DNA of 64,000 nucleotides from Brachyspira pilosicoli (GCF_008016535.1 NZ_SAXY01000055.1:1-64000); one strand, 5' to 3'. Shown: positions 8,825 to 19,008, counted from the first letter of the stretch. A program made the numbers and translations. Notes: generated by a model from the letters alone, not told the origin.

Positions 8825-11317
8825 CTAGATAATTCCAGCTATTCGTCCTGCGATTTGGTAGAATGCGAAACTAACTATCCAAGCCACAGCTAAAGTATAA
8901 ACAATTAAGAAAGGTATCCAAGCCTTACCAATTTCAGAGCCTATTACAGCTATTGATGCAAAGCAAGGGAAATATAATAATACAAATAACAGCAAAGCAT
9001 AAGCTACTATCGGATTAAACACTGGGTCATTTCTTAATGCTTCTATTAAAGTAGTTTCATCTTCTTCTATAGATTTTATCTGTGCTATAGTGGAAACAAA
9101 TACTTCTTTAGCAGCTCCTCCTGCTATAAGAGCAATACTTATTCTCCAGTCAAAACCTAAAGGCTTCATTACAGGTTCAATGAATGTTCCCAATTTACCA
9201 GCAAAACTATGTCTTAAACCTTCAGAAGCTACAATCCTATCATATTCATCATTTAATGCTTCTTCATCATTTATATCTATATTTTCTGATATTAATACAG
9301 TTTTTGCTCTATCCATTAACTCAAGAGATTCTTTTTCTGTAGGATTGTACTGAGGGAAAGTCATTAATGCCCATATTAAAACTGAAGCAGCAAATACATA
9401 AGTACCAGCTTTTTTTATGTACATCCAACCTCTGTCAAACATATGCCTTAAAACAGTTTTTACACGGGGTACTCTGTATGGAGGTAATTCCATAACAAAA
9501 GGAGTTTCATCACCTTTGAAAAATAATTTTCTTAATATAAATGCCACAAGAAAAGCCATTATTACACCAATTATGTATATGCTAAACATTACAGTAGGAG
9601 CCATTTTTGGAGAAAAGAAAGCTGCTGTAAATAATACATAAACAGGAATTCTCGCACCGCAGCTCATAAATGTAGTTATAAGTACAGTTACAATTCTGTC
9701 TTTTTTGTTTCTCAAAGTTCTTGCAGCCATAGTAGCAGGTATAGTACAGCCGAAACCTAAAAACATAGGTATAAATGATTGCCCGTGAAGCCCAAACTTA
9801 TGCATAACCTTATCCATTAAAAATGCAGCCCTAGCCATATAACCGCAGTCTTCAAGGAAAGATATACCAACAAATAGTATCAATACTAATGGGAAGAATG
9901 AAAGCACTGCACCGACACCGCCTATTACACCATCAACAACTACTGATTGTAATAAACTTCCTTCAGGTAAAAGGTTAGATACAAAAGATGATAATGCACC
10001 AATACCCATTTCAATCCAGCCTTGAGGATAAGCCCCTAGTGTAAAAGTAACTTTAAATATTAGCCACAATACCCCTAAAAATATTGGTATGCCAAGCCAT
10101 TTGTTTAAAAATACTACGTCTGCTGCATCTGTGAAATTGAATGCCTGTATATCATCTCTTTTTATAACTTCTTTTAAAGCACCTCTAATATATGAGTATC
10201 TTTTATCTGCCATAATGGAGTCTGTTTTAGAGTTTTCTTTTGTCTCTAGTTTTATAATTTCTTTGTTTATTGTCTCTATTACTTCTCCGCCGTTGCTGCA
10301 TTCGCGTCTTACAGAGTGTATTGCTCTTTCATCTTTCTCTAATGCCTTTATAGCAAGCCATCTCTTATGAATATCAGATATATCTCCCTGCATAGAGCTA
10401 ACTATATTTTTTATAGACTCTTCAACATCTGCACCATATTCTAAAGCAGCTTCTCTATTAAGTTTATTTCCAGATTCATAAATTTTTTCTATTTTATCTA
10501 ATATTAAAAGTACGCTTTCATGTTTGTTTCCATGAACTTTCATTACAGGAAGTCTAAACAACTCTTCTAATTTAGCTTCATCTATGATTATACCCTCATT
10601 TTCTGCATACTCATACATATTAAGCACACATAAAATAGGAATACCTAATTCCACTAATTGCAAAGTAAGATAAAGATTTCTCTCTAAATTTGTAGAGTCA
10701 ATAACATCTATAATAAAATCGGGTTTTTCATTTAGAAGCACATCGCAAGCTACAACCTCATCTTGAGAATAAGCACTTAAACTATAAACCCCGGGTAAGT
10801 CTATCAAATCATAGGTGTATCCGTTGTATAGCATAGAGTGTTCTCTTTTTTCAACCGTTACACCGGGGTAGTTGGCAACTTTATAATTAGCACCAGTTAA
10901 AGCGTTAAATATTGTTGTTTTACCGCAGTTTGGGTTACCAGCAATTGCTACTTTTAATTTTGTGTTGTTTGAAGGAACTTTTAATTTTTTACTGATTTCT
11001 TCTTTGTCTTCTAAAAATAAATCACAGGTATTGTTTTTTTTCTCTTTTTTTACTTTGCCTGTTTTTATATCCGCCATTTTCTTAATTTCAACATCTGCCT
11101 TAGAAACTTCAATTCCATTTGCCTCAGACTTTCTTAAAGATATTTCATAGTCCATAATATGAACTTGAATAGGGTCGCCAAGAGGGGCTTTTCTCACAAT
11201 CCAGCCTTTAGCACCAGCAGTGAAACCCATCTCTATGATTCTCTGCCTTATCTCCCCCTGTGTTTCCACATTATCTACAACAAAACCTTCTTCTATGTCA
11301 AATTCTGTTAGTTTCAT
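8825..11317 (-). CDS. feoB: Ferrous iron transporter FeoB with fused N-terminal FeoA domain
   Basis: This inner-membrane, GTPase-linked Fe(II) importer is 830 residues long. Residues 1-75 form a FeoA-like SH3 domain (EIRQRIIEMGFTAGAKG), fused through a charged linker to the FeoB G domain. G1 is GNPNCGKT (127-134), switch I is NYPGVTVEK and G3 is DLPG (173-176). G4 reads NMYE (233-236) where NMxD is usual. The C-terminal half is the membrane region, with Gate motifs around GCTIPATMAARTL and the GGAAKEVFVST segment. No separate feoA or feoC is adjacent. A palindrome overlaps its promoter. It is probably Fe-repressed by a metalloregulator. Confidence 0.96.
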   Translation of the reverse strand: MKLTEFDIEEGFVVDNVETQGEIRQRIIEMGFTAGAKGWIVRKAPLGDPIQVHIMDYEISLRKSEANGIEVSKADVEIKKMADIKTGKVKKEKKNNTCDLFLEDKEEISKKLKVPSNNTKLKVAIAGNPNCGKTTIFNALTGANYKVANYPGVTVEKREHSMLYNGYTYDLIDLPGVYSLSAYSQDEVVACDVLLNEKPDFIIDVIDSTNLERNLYLTLQLVELGIPILCVLNMYEYAENEGIIIDEAKLEELFRLPVMKVHGNKHESVLLILDKIEKIYESGNKLNREAALEYGADVEESIKNIVSSMQGDISDIHKRWLAIKALEKDERAIHSVRRECSNGGEVIETINKEIIKLETKENSKTDSIMADKRYSYIRGALKEVIKRDDIQAFNFTDAADVVFLNKWLGIPIFLGVLWLIFKVTFTLGAYPQGWIEMGIGALSSFVSNLLPEGSLLQSVVVDGVIGGVGAVLSFFPLVLILFVGISFLEDCGYMARAAFLMDKVMHKFGLHGQSFIPMFLGFGCTIPATMAARTLRNKKDRIVTVLITTFMSCGARIPVYVLFTAAFFSPKMAPTVMFSIYIIGVIMAFLVAFILRKLFFKGDETPFVMELPPYRVPRVKTVLRHMFDRGWMYIKKAGTYVFAASVLIWALMTFPQYNPTEKESLELMDRAKTVLISENIDINDEEALNDEYDRIVASEGLRHSFAGKLGTFIEPVMKPLGFDWRISIALIAGGAAKEVFVSTIAQIKSIEEDETTLIEALRNDPVFNPIVAYALLLFVLLYFPCFASIAVIGSEIGKAWIPFLIVYTLAVAWIVSFAFYQIAGRIAGII

Positions 11318-11355
11318 AAATAACTCCTTTAGTTAATTTTAATAATCTAATAAAG

Positions 11356-11373
11356 TGTTAGTATATTCTAACA
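11356..11373 (-). promoter_or_regulatory. Palindromic operator overlapping the feoB promoter
   Basis: TGTTAGTATATTCTAACA is an 18-bp near-perfect palindrome with arms TGTTAG/CTAACA. On the minus strand a -35 TTGACA (11387-11392) is separated by 16 bp from a -10 TAGAAT (11365-11370), so the palindrome covers the -10. This is a classic repressor position. A Fur/DtxR-type iron regulator is the likely ligand, by inference from the downstream gene. Confidence 0.7.
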
Positions 11374-11429
11374 CACGCAAAAAAATTGTCAATATAAGTT
11401 TGTATAAAAAGTATTAATTAAGTAAAAAT

Positions 11430-11717
11430 TTAACGAGAAAAAAGTTTATTATATATATTGTCTTGCTCTTTTATATGAATCACAAAACCAACAGCTATTT
11501 TGTTTTCAGTAGCCTCTATTATTTTTTTAGCTCCTTCCTCTCTAAAGCCTCCGCAAAGCTCTATGCAGTCAATGCCTTCTTTTTGTAAGTTTTTGGATAC
11601 CTCAATAGCTTCTTCTATATTTGATACACCAATTATTTGTGAAACTCCATTATGTATTGAAGCTTTATCTTTTTTAGAATCAAAGATTTTATCCATTATT
11701 AAATAAGCGAATTTCAT
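11430..11717 (-). CDS. Conserved small protein, DUF6506-like
   Basis: The 95-residue soluble protein has the pattern IIGVSNIEEAIEVSKNLQ, then GIDCIELCGGFREEGAKKI, then KIAVGFVIH. This resembles a small domain family I know as DUF6506. No catalytic role is established. It lies upstream of feoB in the same direction, but the feoB promoter stands between, so co-regulation is uncertain. The family assignment is from memory of the motif, not a search. Confidence 0.6.
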   Translation of the reverse strand: MKFAYLIMDKIFDSKKDKASIHNGVSQIIGVSNIEEAIEVSKNLQKEGIDCIELCGGFREEGAKKIIEATENKIAVGFVIHIKEQDNIYNKLFSR

Positions 11718-11773
11718 TTATTATCCTAATAGAAGTTTATATAATATATTATAACATAATTAATATTTTTGCG

Positions 11774-12514
11774 TTATTTTTTCTTTGTAAAAGTATTAGT
11801 ATTTGTATATGTAGTTTGCTTTATATAAGTAACAGTGCCATCATTTTCAAAAATGAAATAACTTGCAGGATATTTTTGAGGATCATTATAATATAGCAAT
11901 TTATTTTTATCTAGTACACATAGTCTAGTTATTATAGATTCTAATGTAGGAAATTTTAAAGGGGTTAAAATTATATTGCCGTATTCATCTATTTCTAATC
12001 TTTCACCATTGCCTTGACTTTCTCTTTCATATATTCCTTTATATTTATCTTCAGGGAAATCGTATTTAGTTAGAGAATCTCCAGATCCATCTTCATATTT
12101 ATAAGTTAAATATTTATTTTGATTTATTGTTGTTAATGTAATAGTAATATATTTTTTTGGGTTATTATTATATAGATATTTTATAACATTAGTTCATTCT
12201 AAAATTAAGTTTGTAATTTCATTTTTTTCCCATCTTTTTAAAGAATAGGCCATTTCATATAATTTAGTATTTTTTATTTTGTATCGGCTTATATATGTTG
12301 ATACTGTTTGAATATTGATATTTGTTTGGCCATATACTCCTTCATATTCTTGCAATAATTTTTCTAAAGTATAAGTTGGAGGATTGGGCTCTTCTGGATC
12401 AGTTGGGTTTTCGTTTGTATTTGAAGGATTAGTGATATTATCTGGAGCTGTTACAGGTTTTTTACAGTTTAGAATATATAAAAGTATTAATAATATAATA
12501 ATAATTTTTTTCAT
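11774..12514 (-). pseudogene. Lipoprotein gene interrupted by one in-frame TGA
   Basis: The gene starts at 12514 with a lipoprotein signal peptide ending in the lipobox YILNC (Cys17), followed by a Pro/Asn/Thr-rich linker. It reads open to a TGA at 12194-12196 after NLILE. The same frame then continues open for 139 more codons (TNVIKYLYNNNPKK, KYEDGSGDSLTKYDF, ERLEIDEYGNIILTP, ending FTKKK) to TAA at 11774. The downstream part has normal codon use and beta-strand MORN/toast-rack-like text. A single nonsense mutation is the simplest reading; a 106-residue truncated lipoprotein may still be made. I see no strong hairpin after the TGA that would argue for selenocysteine. The function is unknown. 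Confidence 0.75.
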
Positions 12515-12716
12515 AAAACACCTCCTATTTGTTAGATAGTTATATTTAGATGAAATTATTTATATTATGAATTTTAGTATATAAAAAAATAATTATAAAT
12601 CAATAATAAAATGATTATTTCAATAAAAATTATTGTAGATATAAATTAAATATTTCTAAATTACTCTATATAATAAATAATATAAAATATTCTAGAATAA
12701 ATTTAAAAAATAAAAA

Positions 12717-12750
12717 AGGCTCAAGTATAAAAACTCAAGCCTCTTTTATT
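12717..12750 (-). terminator. Terminator after the M24 peptidase gene
   Basis: AGGCTCAAGT (12717-12726) and ACTCAAGCCT (12733-12742) pair through AGGCT/AGCCT and AGT/ACT, with a 2x2 internal mismatch. The minus strand then runs into a series of Ts (AAAAAA at 12712-12717 on the plus strand). The same stem words recur in the terminator at 15776. Confidence 0.65.
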
Positions 12751-12762
12751 AAAAACAACTTT

Positions 12763-13953
12763 TTAGTCAATATAATGCGGAGCGGCATCAGTAATAATTT
12801 CGCATCCATCTTTAGTAACAACAATCATATCTTCTATATTGTATCCTCCTATACCTTCTATATAGCAAGGAGATTCTATACATAAAACCATATTCTCTTC
12901 TATTACTCTAGTTTCATTTTTAGATACAAAAGGAGCTTCAGCAGTTTGAGGCCCCATACTAATGCTATGTCCCATATGCCCCCTTTCATAACCAGGATAT
13001 TTTTTCTTAACATATTCAAAACCTATATTAAATATCTCAGAAAAAGGAACATTTGGTTTTATATTTTCTATCATCAATGTTCTTGATTCATATAATGTGT
13101 CTTTTAATTTAAAAAGCTCTTTATCGGCATTAGGCATCACCCAAGCTCTAGACATATCAGTAGTATAAAAATCCCATTCAGCATTAACTCCGCCGTCAAA
13201 TTTTATTATATCAGTATCTTTTACTATAGTGTTTCCTGATATTGCTAAGGCAGATGCATTTTCGCCTGTTAAAAAAGCAGACCATGTGCTTGGCACACAT
13301 ATTTTACTTTCCATAACATTGAGCCTGTAAATATCCATAAGCTCTTTTTCTGTAATACCAGGCTTAGCAAATTTACTTGTATGAAGCATAGCTAAAGCAC
13401 CAACATTTGCTATTTTTTTTATAATATCAATTTCTTCTTTTGTTTTTACAGACCTTGCTTTTATAAATAAAGGACTTGAATTTTTTATTATTATATTTGG
13501 AAGCTTTTCTTTTAATAAGTTAAAATAATTAATACTTATAAAATCCAATTCCAAACCTATAGTTTTATTTTCAAGTCCATACTCTTTTATTAGATTAATT
13601 AAAATATCAAGCGAACCAGAAAAGCTTTTGAAGTTTTTTGCTCCAAGTGAACCCTCACTGCTTGTAAGTTTATCAAAAGTTTTAACTCCAACCCAAGTAT
13701 CATATTGAACTACTTTGCAATTGTCCACTCTATCTTCTAAAGCCTTTTTTTCAAAGTCCATACATATAGCTACAGTTTGAATATTATCATCACTATTTAC
13801 AAGAGCCATAGATACAGCAGGCATTCTTGAAACTGCATGCTGATGTGATGCTGTTCCTGTAACATAATGAAAGTTTTCTGGAGAAGATACTATTAAAGCA
13901 TCAATGTTCTCCTCTCTCATAATTTTTTTTATATTTTTTTCTCTTGATTTCAT
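12763..13953 (-). CDS. M24-family aminopeptidase (Xaa-Pro peptidase type)
   Basis: This is a dinuclear-metal cytoplasmic peptidase that removes residues ahead of proline, or a related creatinase-fold enzyme. Residues 1-150 form the creatinase N-terminal domain and 165-396 the pita-bread domain. Candidate ligands are the Asp pair in FDGGVNAEWDFYTTDMSRA, the His in GHMGHSISMG, the Glu in CIESPCY and the Glu in NIEDMIVV. At 396 residues it fits PepQ/PepP-like proteins. It starts 27 bp after the AbgT-family transporter gene in the same direction, so uptake of a peptide-like compound followed by hydrolysis is a reasonable inference. Confidence 0.88.
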   Translation of the reverse strand: MKSREKNIKKIMREENIDALIVSSPENFHYVTGTASHQHAVSRMPAVSMALVNSDDNIQTVAICMDFEKKALEDRVDNCKVVQYDTWVGVKTFDKLTSSEGSLGAKNFKSFSGSLDILINLIKEYGLENKTIGLELDFISINYFNLLKEKLPNIIIKNSSPLFIKARSVKTKEEIDIIKKIANVGALAMLHTSKFAKPGITEKELMDIYRLNVMESKICVPSTWSAFLTGENASALAISGNTIVKDTDIIKFDGGVNAEWDFYTTDMSRAWVMPNADKELFKLKDTLYESRTLMIENIKPNVPFSEIFNIGFEYVKKKYPGYERGHMGHSISMGPQTAEAPFVSKNETRVIEENMVLCIESPCYIEGIGGYNIEDMIVVTKDGCEIITDAAPHYID

Positions 13954-13980
13954 TTATTTTAATCCTATTTTAATATTTAA

Positions 13981-15534
13981 TTACATTCCATAATGTATAG
14001 GAGCATTTATACCAACAGGAAGACCTATTAACATCCATATTACTAAAAGAATAATCCAAGCTATTAAAAATGCTATAGAATAAGGAAGCATCATAGTAAT
14101 AACAGTTCCTACACCGCTGTCTTTATTATATTTTTTTACGAATGCTACTATTAAAGGGAAAAAAGGCATTAAAGGAGCAATTATGTTTGTAGTGGAATCT
14201 CCTATTCTATATGCTGCCTGAGTAAGCTCTGGAGATAGACCAAGCTGCATAAACATAGGAACAAATATAGGAGCCATTATAGCCCATTTAGCAGAGTCCA
14301 CAGCTATAAATATGTTGATAAATGCTGTTACTATAATAAATGAAACTATTAAAGGAATACCAACAAAACCTATTGATTTTAAGAAATTAGCACCAGTTAC
14401 AGAAAGTATTATTCCAACATTTGAATAATTAAAATAATCAACAAACTGAGCAGCAAAAAATAACAACACTAAAAATCCAGATATAGTAGATATAGTTTTA
14501 ACCATTAAAGCTACAACCTCTTTATCAGATTTTACAGTACCAGCACCTATACCATAAAATAATCCAGGTATTAAAAAAGCAAACATCATCATTATTATTA
14601 TACCGCTCATAAAAGGAGATTGAAGTATTCCGCCAGTTTCAGGGTTTCTTAATATACCATTTTTTGGAAGTACTAATGCAAGAATAATAGCTACGTAAAT
14701 TATGAATGATATTATAGCAAATAGCATTCCTCTTTTTTCATTAGCTTCAATATCAGCAACAACAGAATCTTCATCAGGCTGATATTTACCAAGTCTTGGC
14801 TCTATTATTTTATCAGTAACTATTGTGCCTATTATAGTGATGAGGAAAGTAGATACAAACATGAAATACCAGTTGCCTGTAGGCTGTACAGTATAAGAAG
14901 GGTCTAATAATCTAGCAGCTTCTGTAGAAAGTCCGGCAAATAAAGGGTCATTAGAACCTATTATTAAATTAGCATTCCAACCTCCAGAAACACCAGCAAA
15001 AGCAGCAGCAAGACCCGCAACAGGGTGTCTTCCAAAACTCATAAATATTATAGCTCCAAGCGGAACTAAAACTACATATCCTGTAGAAGAAGCTATATTT
15101 GACATTATTCCTAAAAATACTACCGAAGCTGTAACTAATTGTTTAGGAGTTACTTTTACAAGTTTTCTTAATACAGCTGACATAAATCCTGTACCGTCTG
15201 CCACTCCAACACCAAGCATTATGGCAAATACTACTCCTAATGGGAAAAAGCTTGTAAAATTGCTTATAGCAGAAGTGTAAATATGTCTTATTCCTTCTGG
15301 AGTTAAAAGACTTACAGCTTTAACTGTTTTTGTAATATATGAACTAGTTGCAGAATCAAATACTTCATATTCAACAAAAATTCCTAATTTAAAACATATA
15401 TGAGATATAAATAGCATTAGTACTGCAAATACTATAAACAATGTAGTAGGGTCAGGAAGAGAGTTACCAACCTTCTCTATTTTGTCCAAGATTTTTAAAA
15501 TTTTTCCTTCTTTTTTAATTTTTTCTGTTTCCAT
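13981..15534 (-). CDS. AbgT-family transporter (aminobenzoyl-glutamate type)
   Basis: This inner-membrane transporter of 517 residues has about 12 hydrophobic segments. The family start VGNSLPDPTTLFIVFAVLML is clear, and LLTPEGIRHIYTSAISNFTSF and SGGWNANLIIGSNDPLFAG are AbgT-like. E. coli AbgT imports p-aminobenzoyl-glutamate, and homologues export antifolates. Pairing with an M24 peptidase recalls abg operons, where uptake is followed by amide cleavage. No promoter stands out in the 15535-15829 gap. Confidence 0.9.
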   Translation of the reverse strand: METEKIKKEGKILKILDKIEKVGNSLPDPTTLFIVFAVLMLFISHICFKLGIFVEYEVFDSATSSYITKTVKAVSLLTPEGIRHIYTSAISNFTSFFPLGVVFAIMLGVGVADGTGFMSAVLRKLVKVTPKQLVTASVVFLGIMSNIASSTGYVVLVPLGAIIFMSFGRHPVAGLAAAFAGVSGGWNANLIIGSNDPLFAGLSTEAARLLDPSYTVQPTGNWYFMFVSTFLITIIGTIVTDKIIEPRLGKYQPDEDSVVADIEANEKRGMLFAIISFIIYVAIILALVLPKNGILRNPETGGILQSPFMSGIIIMMMFAFLIPGLFYGIGAGTVKSDKEVVALMVKTISTISGFLVLLFFAAQFVDYFNYSNVGIILSVTGANFLKSIGFVGIPLIVSFIIVTAFINIFIAVDSAKWAIMAPIFVPMFMQLGLSPELTQAAYRIGDSTTNIIAPLMPFFPLIVAFVKKYNKDSGVGTVITMMLPYSIAFLIAWIILLVIWMLIGLPVGINAPIHYGM

Positions 15535-15775
15535 AAGAAAATCCTTTTTTATTAATATTTTTTAATTTTATTGTATTTGATTATTTTTTAGTTAAAAATT
15601 ATTGAAGATTTATGTTTTTCTGGGGAAAATGATATTTGTATAAAAATATCATTAAGTGAAAAGAAGATACATTTTTTAAGCTATACATAATTATTATAAC
15701 CTTATTGATATATAAAAATACTAACATTAAAGATTAATAAAGTCAATTAATAAATAATAAATTATTTAAAAAATA

Positions 15776-15807
15776 AAAAGGCTTAAGCATTAAAACTCAA
15801 GCCTTTT
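15776..15807 (-). terminator. Terminator of the RND efflux operon
   Basis: AAAAGGCTTAAG (15776-15787) pairs with CTCAAGCCTTTT (15796-15807) with one mismatch. It is flanked by A/T runs on both sides, so it could work in either direction. It lies about 20 bp after the RND permease stop. The rest of the 15535-15829 gap is AT-rich and holds nothing I recognise. Confidence 0.8.
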
Positions 15808-15829
15808 ATTATTTTTAATTAATTATTTA

Positions 15830-18800
15830 TTATTTACCAGGTGTGCTTAAAGCATCATCAACATTTGGATTAGTTTCAATACTAGCCAAATCTTTAGCAT
15901 CATAATCTTTAAGAGGTATTCTATTTCTAATAGCTGCATAAACAGTAGGTACTATAACAAGCGTAAACAAAGTAGAAACACTTAATCCTCCAAGAACCGC
16001 TAAAGATAAAGGTTTATACATCTCATTACCTTCGCCGTTTGATAAAGCCATAGGAAGAAGTCCAAGTATTGTAGTAAGTGAAGTCATAAGTACAGGTCTT
16101 AATCTTCTAGGTCCGGCAATTAAAGCAGCAGCATCTCCATTAATTTTTTTCTCATGCATAAGCTGATTCATATAGTCAATAAGTACAATACCATTATTAA
16201 CTACAATACCAATAAGTACTATGATCCCAATTCCGCTATATACACTTAAAGTCTGTCCTGTAATTAGAAGTAATAAAAGTGAACCAGCAAAACCAAAAGG
16301 TATAGCAAGAGCAATAACAAAAGGAGCTATATAAGATTCAAACTGACTAGCCATAATAGCATAAACTAATACTAAAGCCAATATTAAAGCTTGTATAAGT
16401 TGACCGAATGCTTCTTGCATGTCCTCATAATCACCAGAATAAACAATACTAAAACCAGCAGGTACAAATACTTTTTCATTGATAGTTTTTTGTATATCAT
16501 TCATTATTTGGTTCATAGGTCTTCCATACCCTGCTGCTGTAATTGAAGTTATTCTGCTGTCATTTTTTCTTTCTATTTCTGTAGGTGCTAGTTCTTTTTT
16601 TACATCGGCAATTGCAGATACAGGCACCATTCCAGAAGCTGTAGGTATAAGCATTCTATTAACATCATCTATGTTTATTCTGTCTCTTTCATTAAGCTGT
16701 ACTATAACATCAATATCAGTAACTTCAGAGTTTTTAGGAGTCATTCTTGTAGCAGTAGTACCGCCGAAACTTGTTTTTATAGAGTTAGCAACTGTATTAA
16801 TGTTAAGTCCCATTTTTGAAGCTAAATCTCTATTTATAGTTACATTAAGCTCAGGACTTGAATCGCTTTTTTTCAAACGTACGTCTCTAAGACCAGGAAC
16901 ATCTTGTAAAGCTGCTATTATATTATTAGCCAATTCTCTAGCTCTTGTTAAATCTTCACCAACAATATCAATATCTATGCCGCTTGAAGTACTGCTTCCG
17001 CCTCCGCCCATGCTGCTTACGCTATCAACGTTAATTGTAGCAGGATATCCAGCTAATTTCTTTCTAACCATTTCAACATATTCTTCTGTCTCTACAGTTC
17101 TTCCATCAGATTTATCTATCAATTTAGCTCTTATTTGTCCTTTATTTGCATCAGAACCAGATTTAGCTTTTGATTGTATTCTGCTTAAGTCTTTTCCAAT
17201 AACCTCTTCAACATCTTTTCTCATTCTATCTATAAATGAACCTGTTTGCTCTTTTCTTGTACCTATAGGCATTTGTATTCTTGCCATTAATTGACCTTCA
17301 TCAGATTGAGGGAAACCTTCTTTACCTATAAATATTAATCCCACTATTATAACAGCAAATACTATACTTATTACTGGTATTAATACTCTATTTTTATGAT
17401 GAACTGAGTAAGTTAATATTTTTTCGTATATATAATTAACTTTAGAGTGGAAATGCTTATCGAAAAATACTTCAAAACGATAGAAGAATTTAGATTTTTT
17501 TGTAGTTACAAGTCTTGCACCAAGCATAGGTACTATAGTTAAAGCAACAGCCAAAGAAGCTATCATAGAAACTGTAACTGTAATACATAAATCTCTAAAC
17601 ATCTGACCAGTTTGACCTTCTACAAATAGGAAAGGCAAGAATACTGCTATTGTTGTGAGAGTAGAAGCAGATATTGCAAGTGCTACTGTAGAAGTACCGT
17701 CTATTGCAGAAGAGTATTTACCATAACCATTATTTCGGTAATAGAATATATTTTCAAGTACAACAATAGAGTTATCTACCATCATACCAATACCAAGTAC
17801 AAGTCCTGAAAGAGATATAATATTTAAAGTGGTGCCGAAGAAATACATCAAAGTAAATGTTACTATTATAGACATAGGTATTGATATTGCTATTATAAGT
17901 ACAGTTCTAACATTCCATAAATATATCATAAGAATAATAACAGCAAATAAACCTCCCTGCCAAGCAGTATCAAGTACGCCTTTTATGGCATTATTAACGT
18001 TATCAGCACTGTTGAATAGTATTTCGTATTTTATATCTCCCGGTAAGTTTAAGCTGTCTAATCTTTTTTTAATAGCATCAGAAACAGCAACTGTATTAGC
18101 ACCAGATTCTTTGTTTATAGAAACATTAACAGCAGGAGTACCATTAACTTTTATAACGTCTCCGTCTTCATCATAACCTTCATAAATAGTAGCTAATTCC
18201 CTAAGTCTTATAGGAGTGTTATTATCTTTTAATGCCACTACAACATTACCAATATCATCAACAGTTTTAAACTCTCCAGTAGTTCTTAAAGTATATTTAT
18301 AAACACCCTCATAAGTTTCACCGCCTGATATGTTTTGGTTTTCCATAGCTAAAGTACTTACTATAGAGTTAATATCAAGACCATAAGCCTGAAGCCTATT
18401 CATATCAACATCAACTTTAATTTGGCTTTTTAGTCCTCCTCTAATCTGAGCCATAGCAACACCGCCGACCTGCTCTATAGAAGTAAGTATTTGGTTATCA
18501 ACTAAATTGTATAATGCAGATAGGTTGTCAGTACCATAGAAAGATATTTCCATAACAGGGATATTATCAGTAGAAAATTTATAAACAGCAGGACTTTCAG
18601 CATCATTAGGCAAAGATTTTCTTATTCTATCTATTGCCTCTCTTATATCCGCAGTAGCAGATGCTAAATCGCTTCCCCAGTTAAACTCTATAAATACTTT
18701 TGAATCTTCTTCCTCTGAAGATGAACTTACTTCTTTAATGTTGTTTACAGAAGAAACAGCAGATTCTATAAGTCTTGAAACAGATTTTTCTACCTCCTCT

Positions 18801-18970
18801 GGACCAGCATTATCATATGTAGTTCTAATACTAATAAAAGGCAATTCCAAGTCAGGCAAGAAGTCTACAGGAAGCCTAGATAAACTTACAATACCAAGTA
18901 TAACGACTGCCACTATTCCCATAAAAACGGAAACAGGTCTTTTTACTATTAATTCAATAAAACTTCTCAT
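15830..18970 (-). CDS. RND-family efflux permease (AcrB/MdtB-like)
   Basis: The inner-membrane proton-driven pump of a tripartite exporter. At 1046 residues it has the standard 12-TM, two-lobed layout with two large periplasmic loops. The start (RPVSVFMGIVAVVILGIVSLSRLPVDFLPDLELP) and segments AITIVPMLGARL-like, QSDEGQLMARIQMPIG and GIVLIGIVVNNGIVLIDYMNQ-like are diagnostic. The TM4 relay reads MMVDNSIVVLEN, with Asp-Asn where AcrB has Asp-Asp, as in many HAE-1-type pumps outside Proteobacteria. It follows the adaptor and TolC genes in one minus-strand operon. The substrate is unknown. Confidence 0.95.
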   Translation of the reverse strand: MRSFIELIVKRPVSVFMGIVAVVILGIVSLSRLPVDFLPDLELPFISIRTTYDNAGPEEVEKSVSRLIESAVSSVNNIKEVSSSSEEEDSKVFIEFNWGSDLASATADIREAIDRIRKSLPNDAESPAVYKFSTDNIPVMEISFYGTDNLSALYNLVDNQILTSIEQVGGVAMAQIRGGLKSQIKVDVDMNRLQAYGLDINSIVSTLAMENQNISGGETYEGVYKYTLRTTGEFKTVDDIGNVVVALKDNNTPIRLRELATIYEGYDEDGDVIKVNGTPAVNVSINKESGANTVAVSDAIKKRLDSLNLPGDIKYEILFNSADNVNNAIKGVLDTAWQGGLFAVIILMIYLWNVRTVLIIAISIPMSIIVTFTLMYFFGTTLNIISLSGLVLGIGMMVDNSIVVLENIFYYRNNGYGKYSSAIDGTSTVALAISASTLTTIAVFLPFLFVEGQTGQMFRDLCITVTVSMIASLAVALTIVPMLGARLVTTKKSKFFYRFEVFFDKHFHSKVNYIYEKILTYSVHHKNRVLIPVISIVFAVIIVGLIFIGKEGFPQSDEGQLMARIQMPIGTRKEQTGSFIDRMRKDVEEVIGKDLSRIQSKAKSGSDANKGQIRAKLIDKSDGRTVETEEYVEMVRKKLAGYPATINVDSVSSMGGGGSSTSSGIDIDIVGEDLTRARELANNIIAALQDVPGLRDVRLKKSDSSPELNVTINRDLASKMGLNINTVANSIKTSFGGTTATRMTPKNSEVTDIDVIVQLNERDRINIDDVNRMLIPTASGMVPVSAIADVKKELAPTEIERKNDSRITSITAAGYGRPMNQIMNDIQKTINEKVFVPAGFSIVYSGDYEDMQEAFGQLIQALILALVLVYAIMASQFESYIAPFVIALAIPFGFAGSLLLLLITGQTLSVYSGIGIIVLIGIVVNNGIVLIDYMNQLMHEKKINGDAAALIAGPRRLRPVLMTSLTTILGLLPMALSNGEGNEMYKPLSLAVLGGLSVSTLFTLVIVPTVYAAIRNRIPLKDYDAKDLASIETNPNVDDALSTPGK

Positions 18971-19008
18971 AATTTAATAAACCTCTCTAAAAATACAAAT
19001 AATAGTTT

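Noticed and set aside
12194-12196. Selenocysteine codon in the lipoprotein
   Set aside because: No recognisable SECIS hairpin follows the TGA and the context is not a redox family; a nonsense mutation is simpler.
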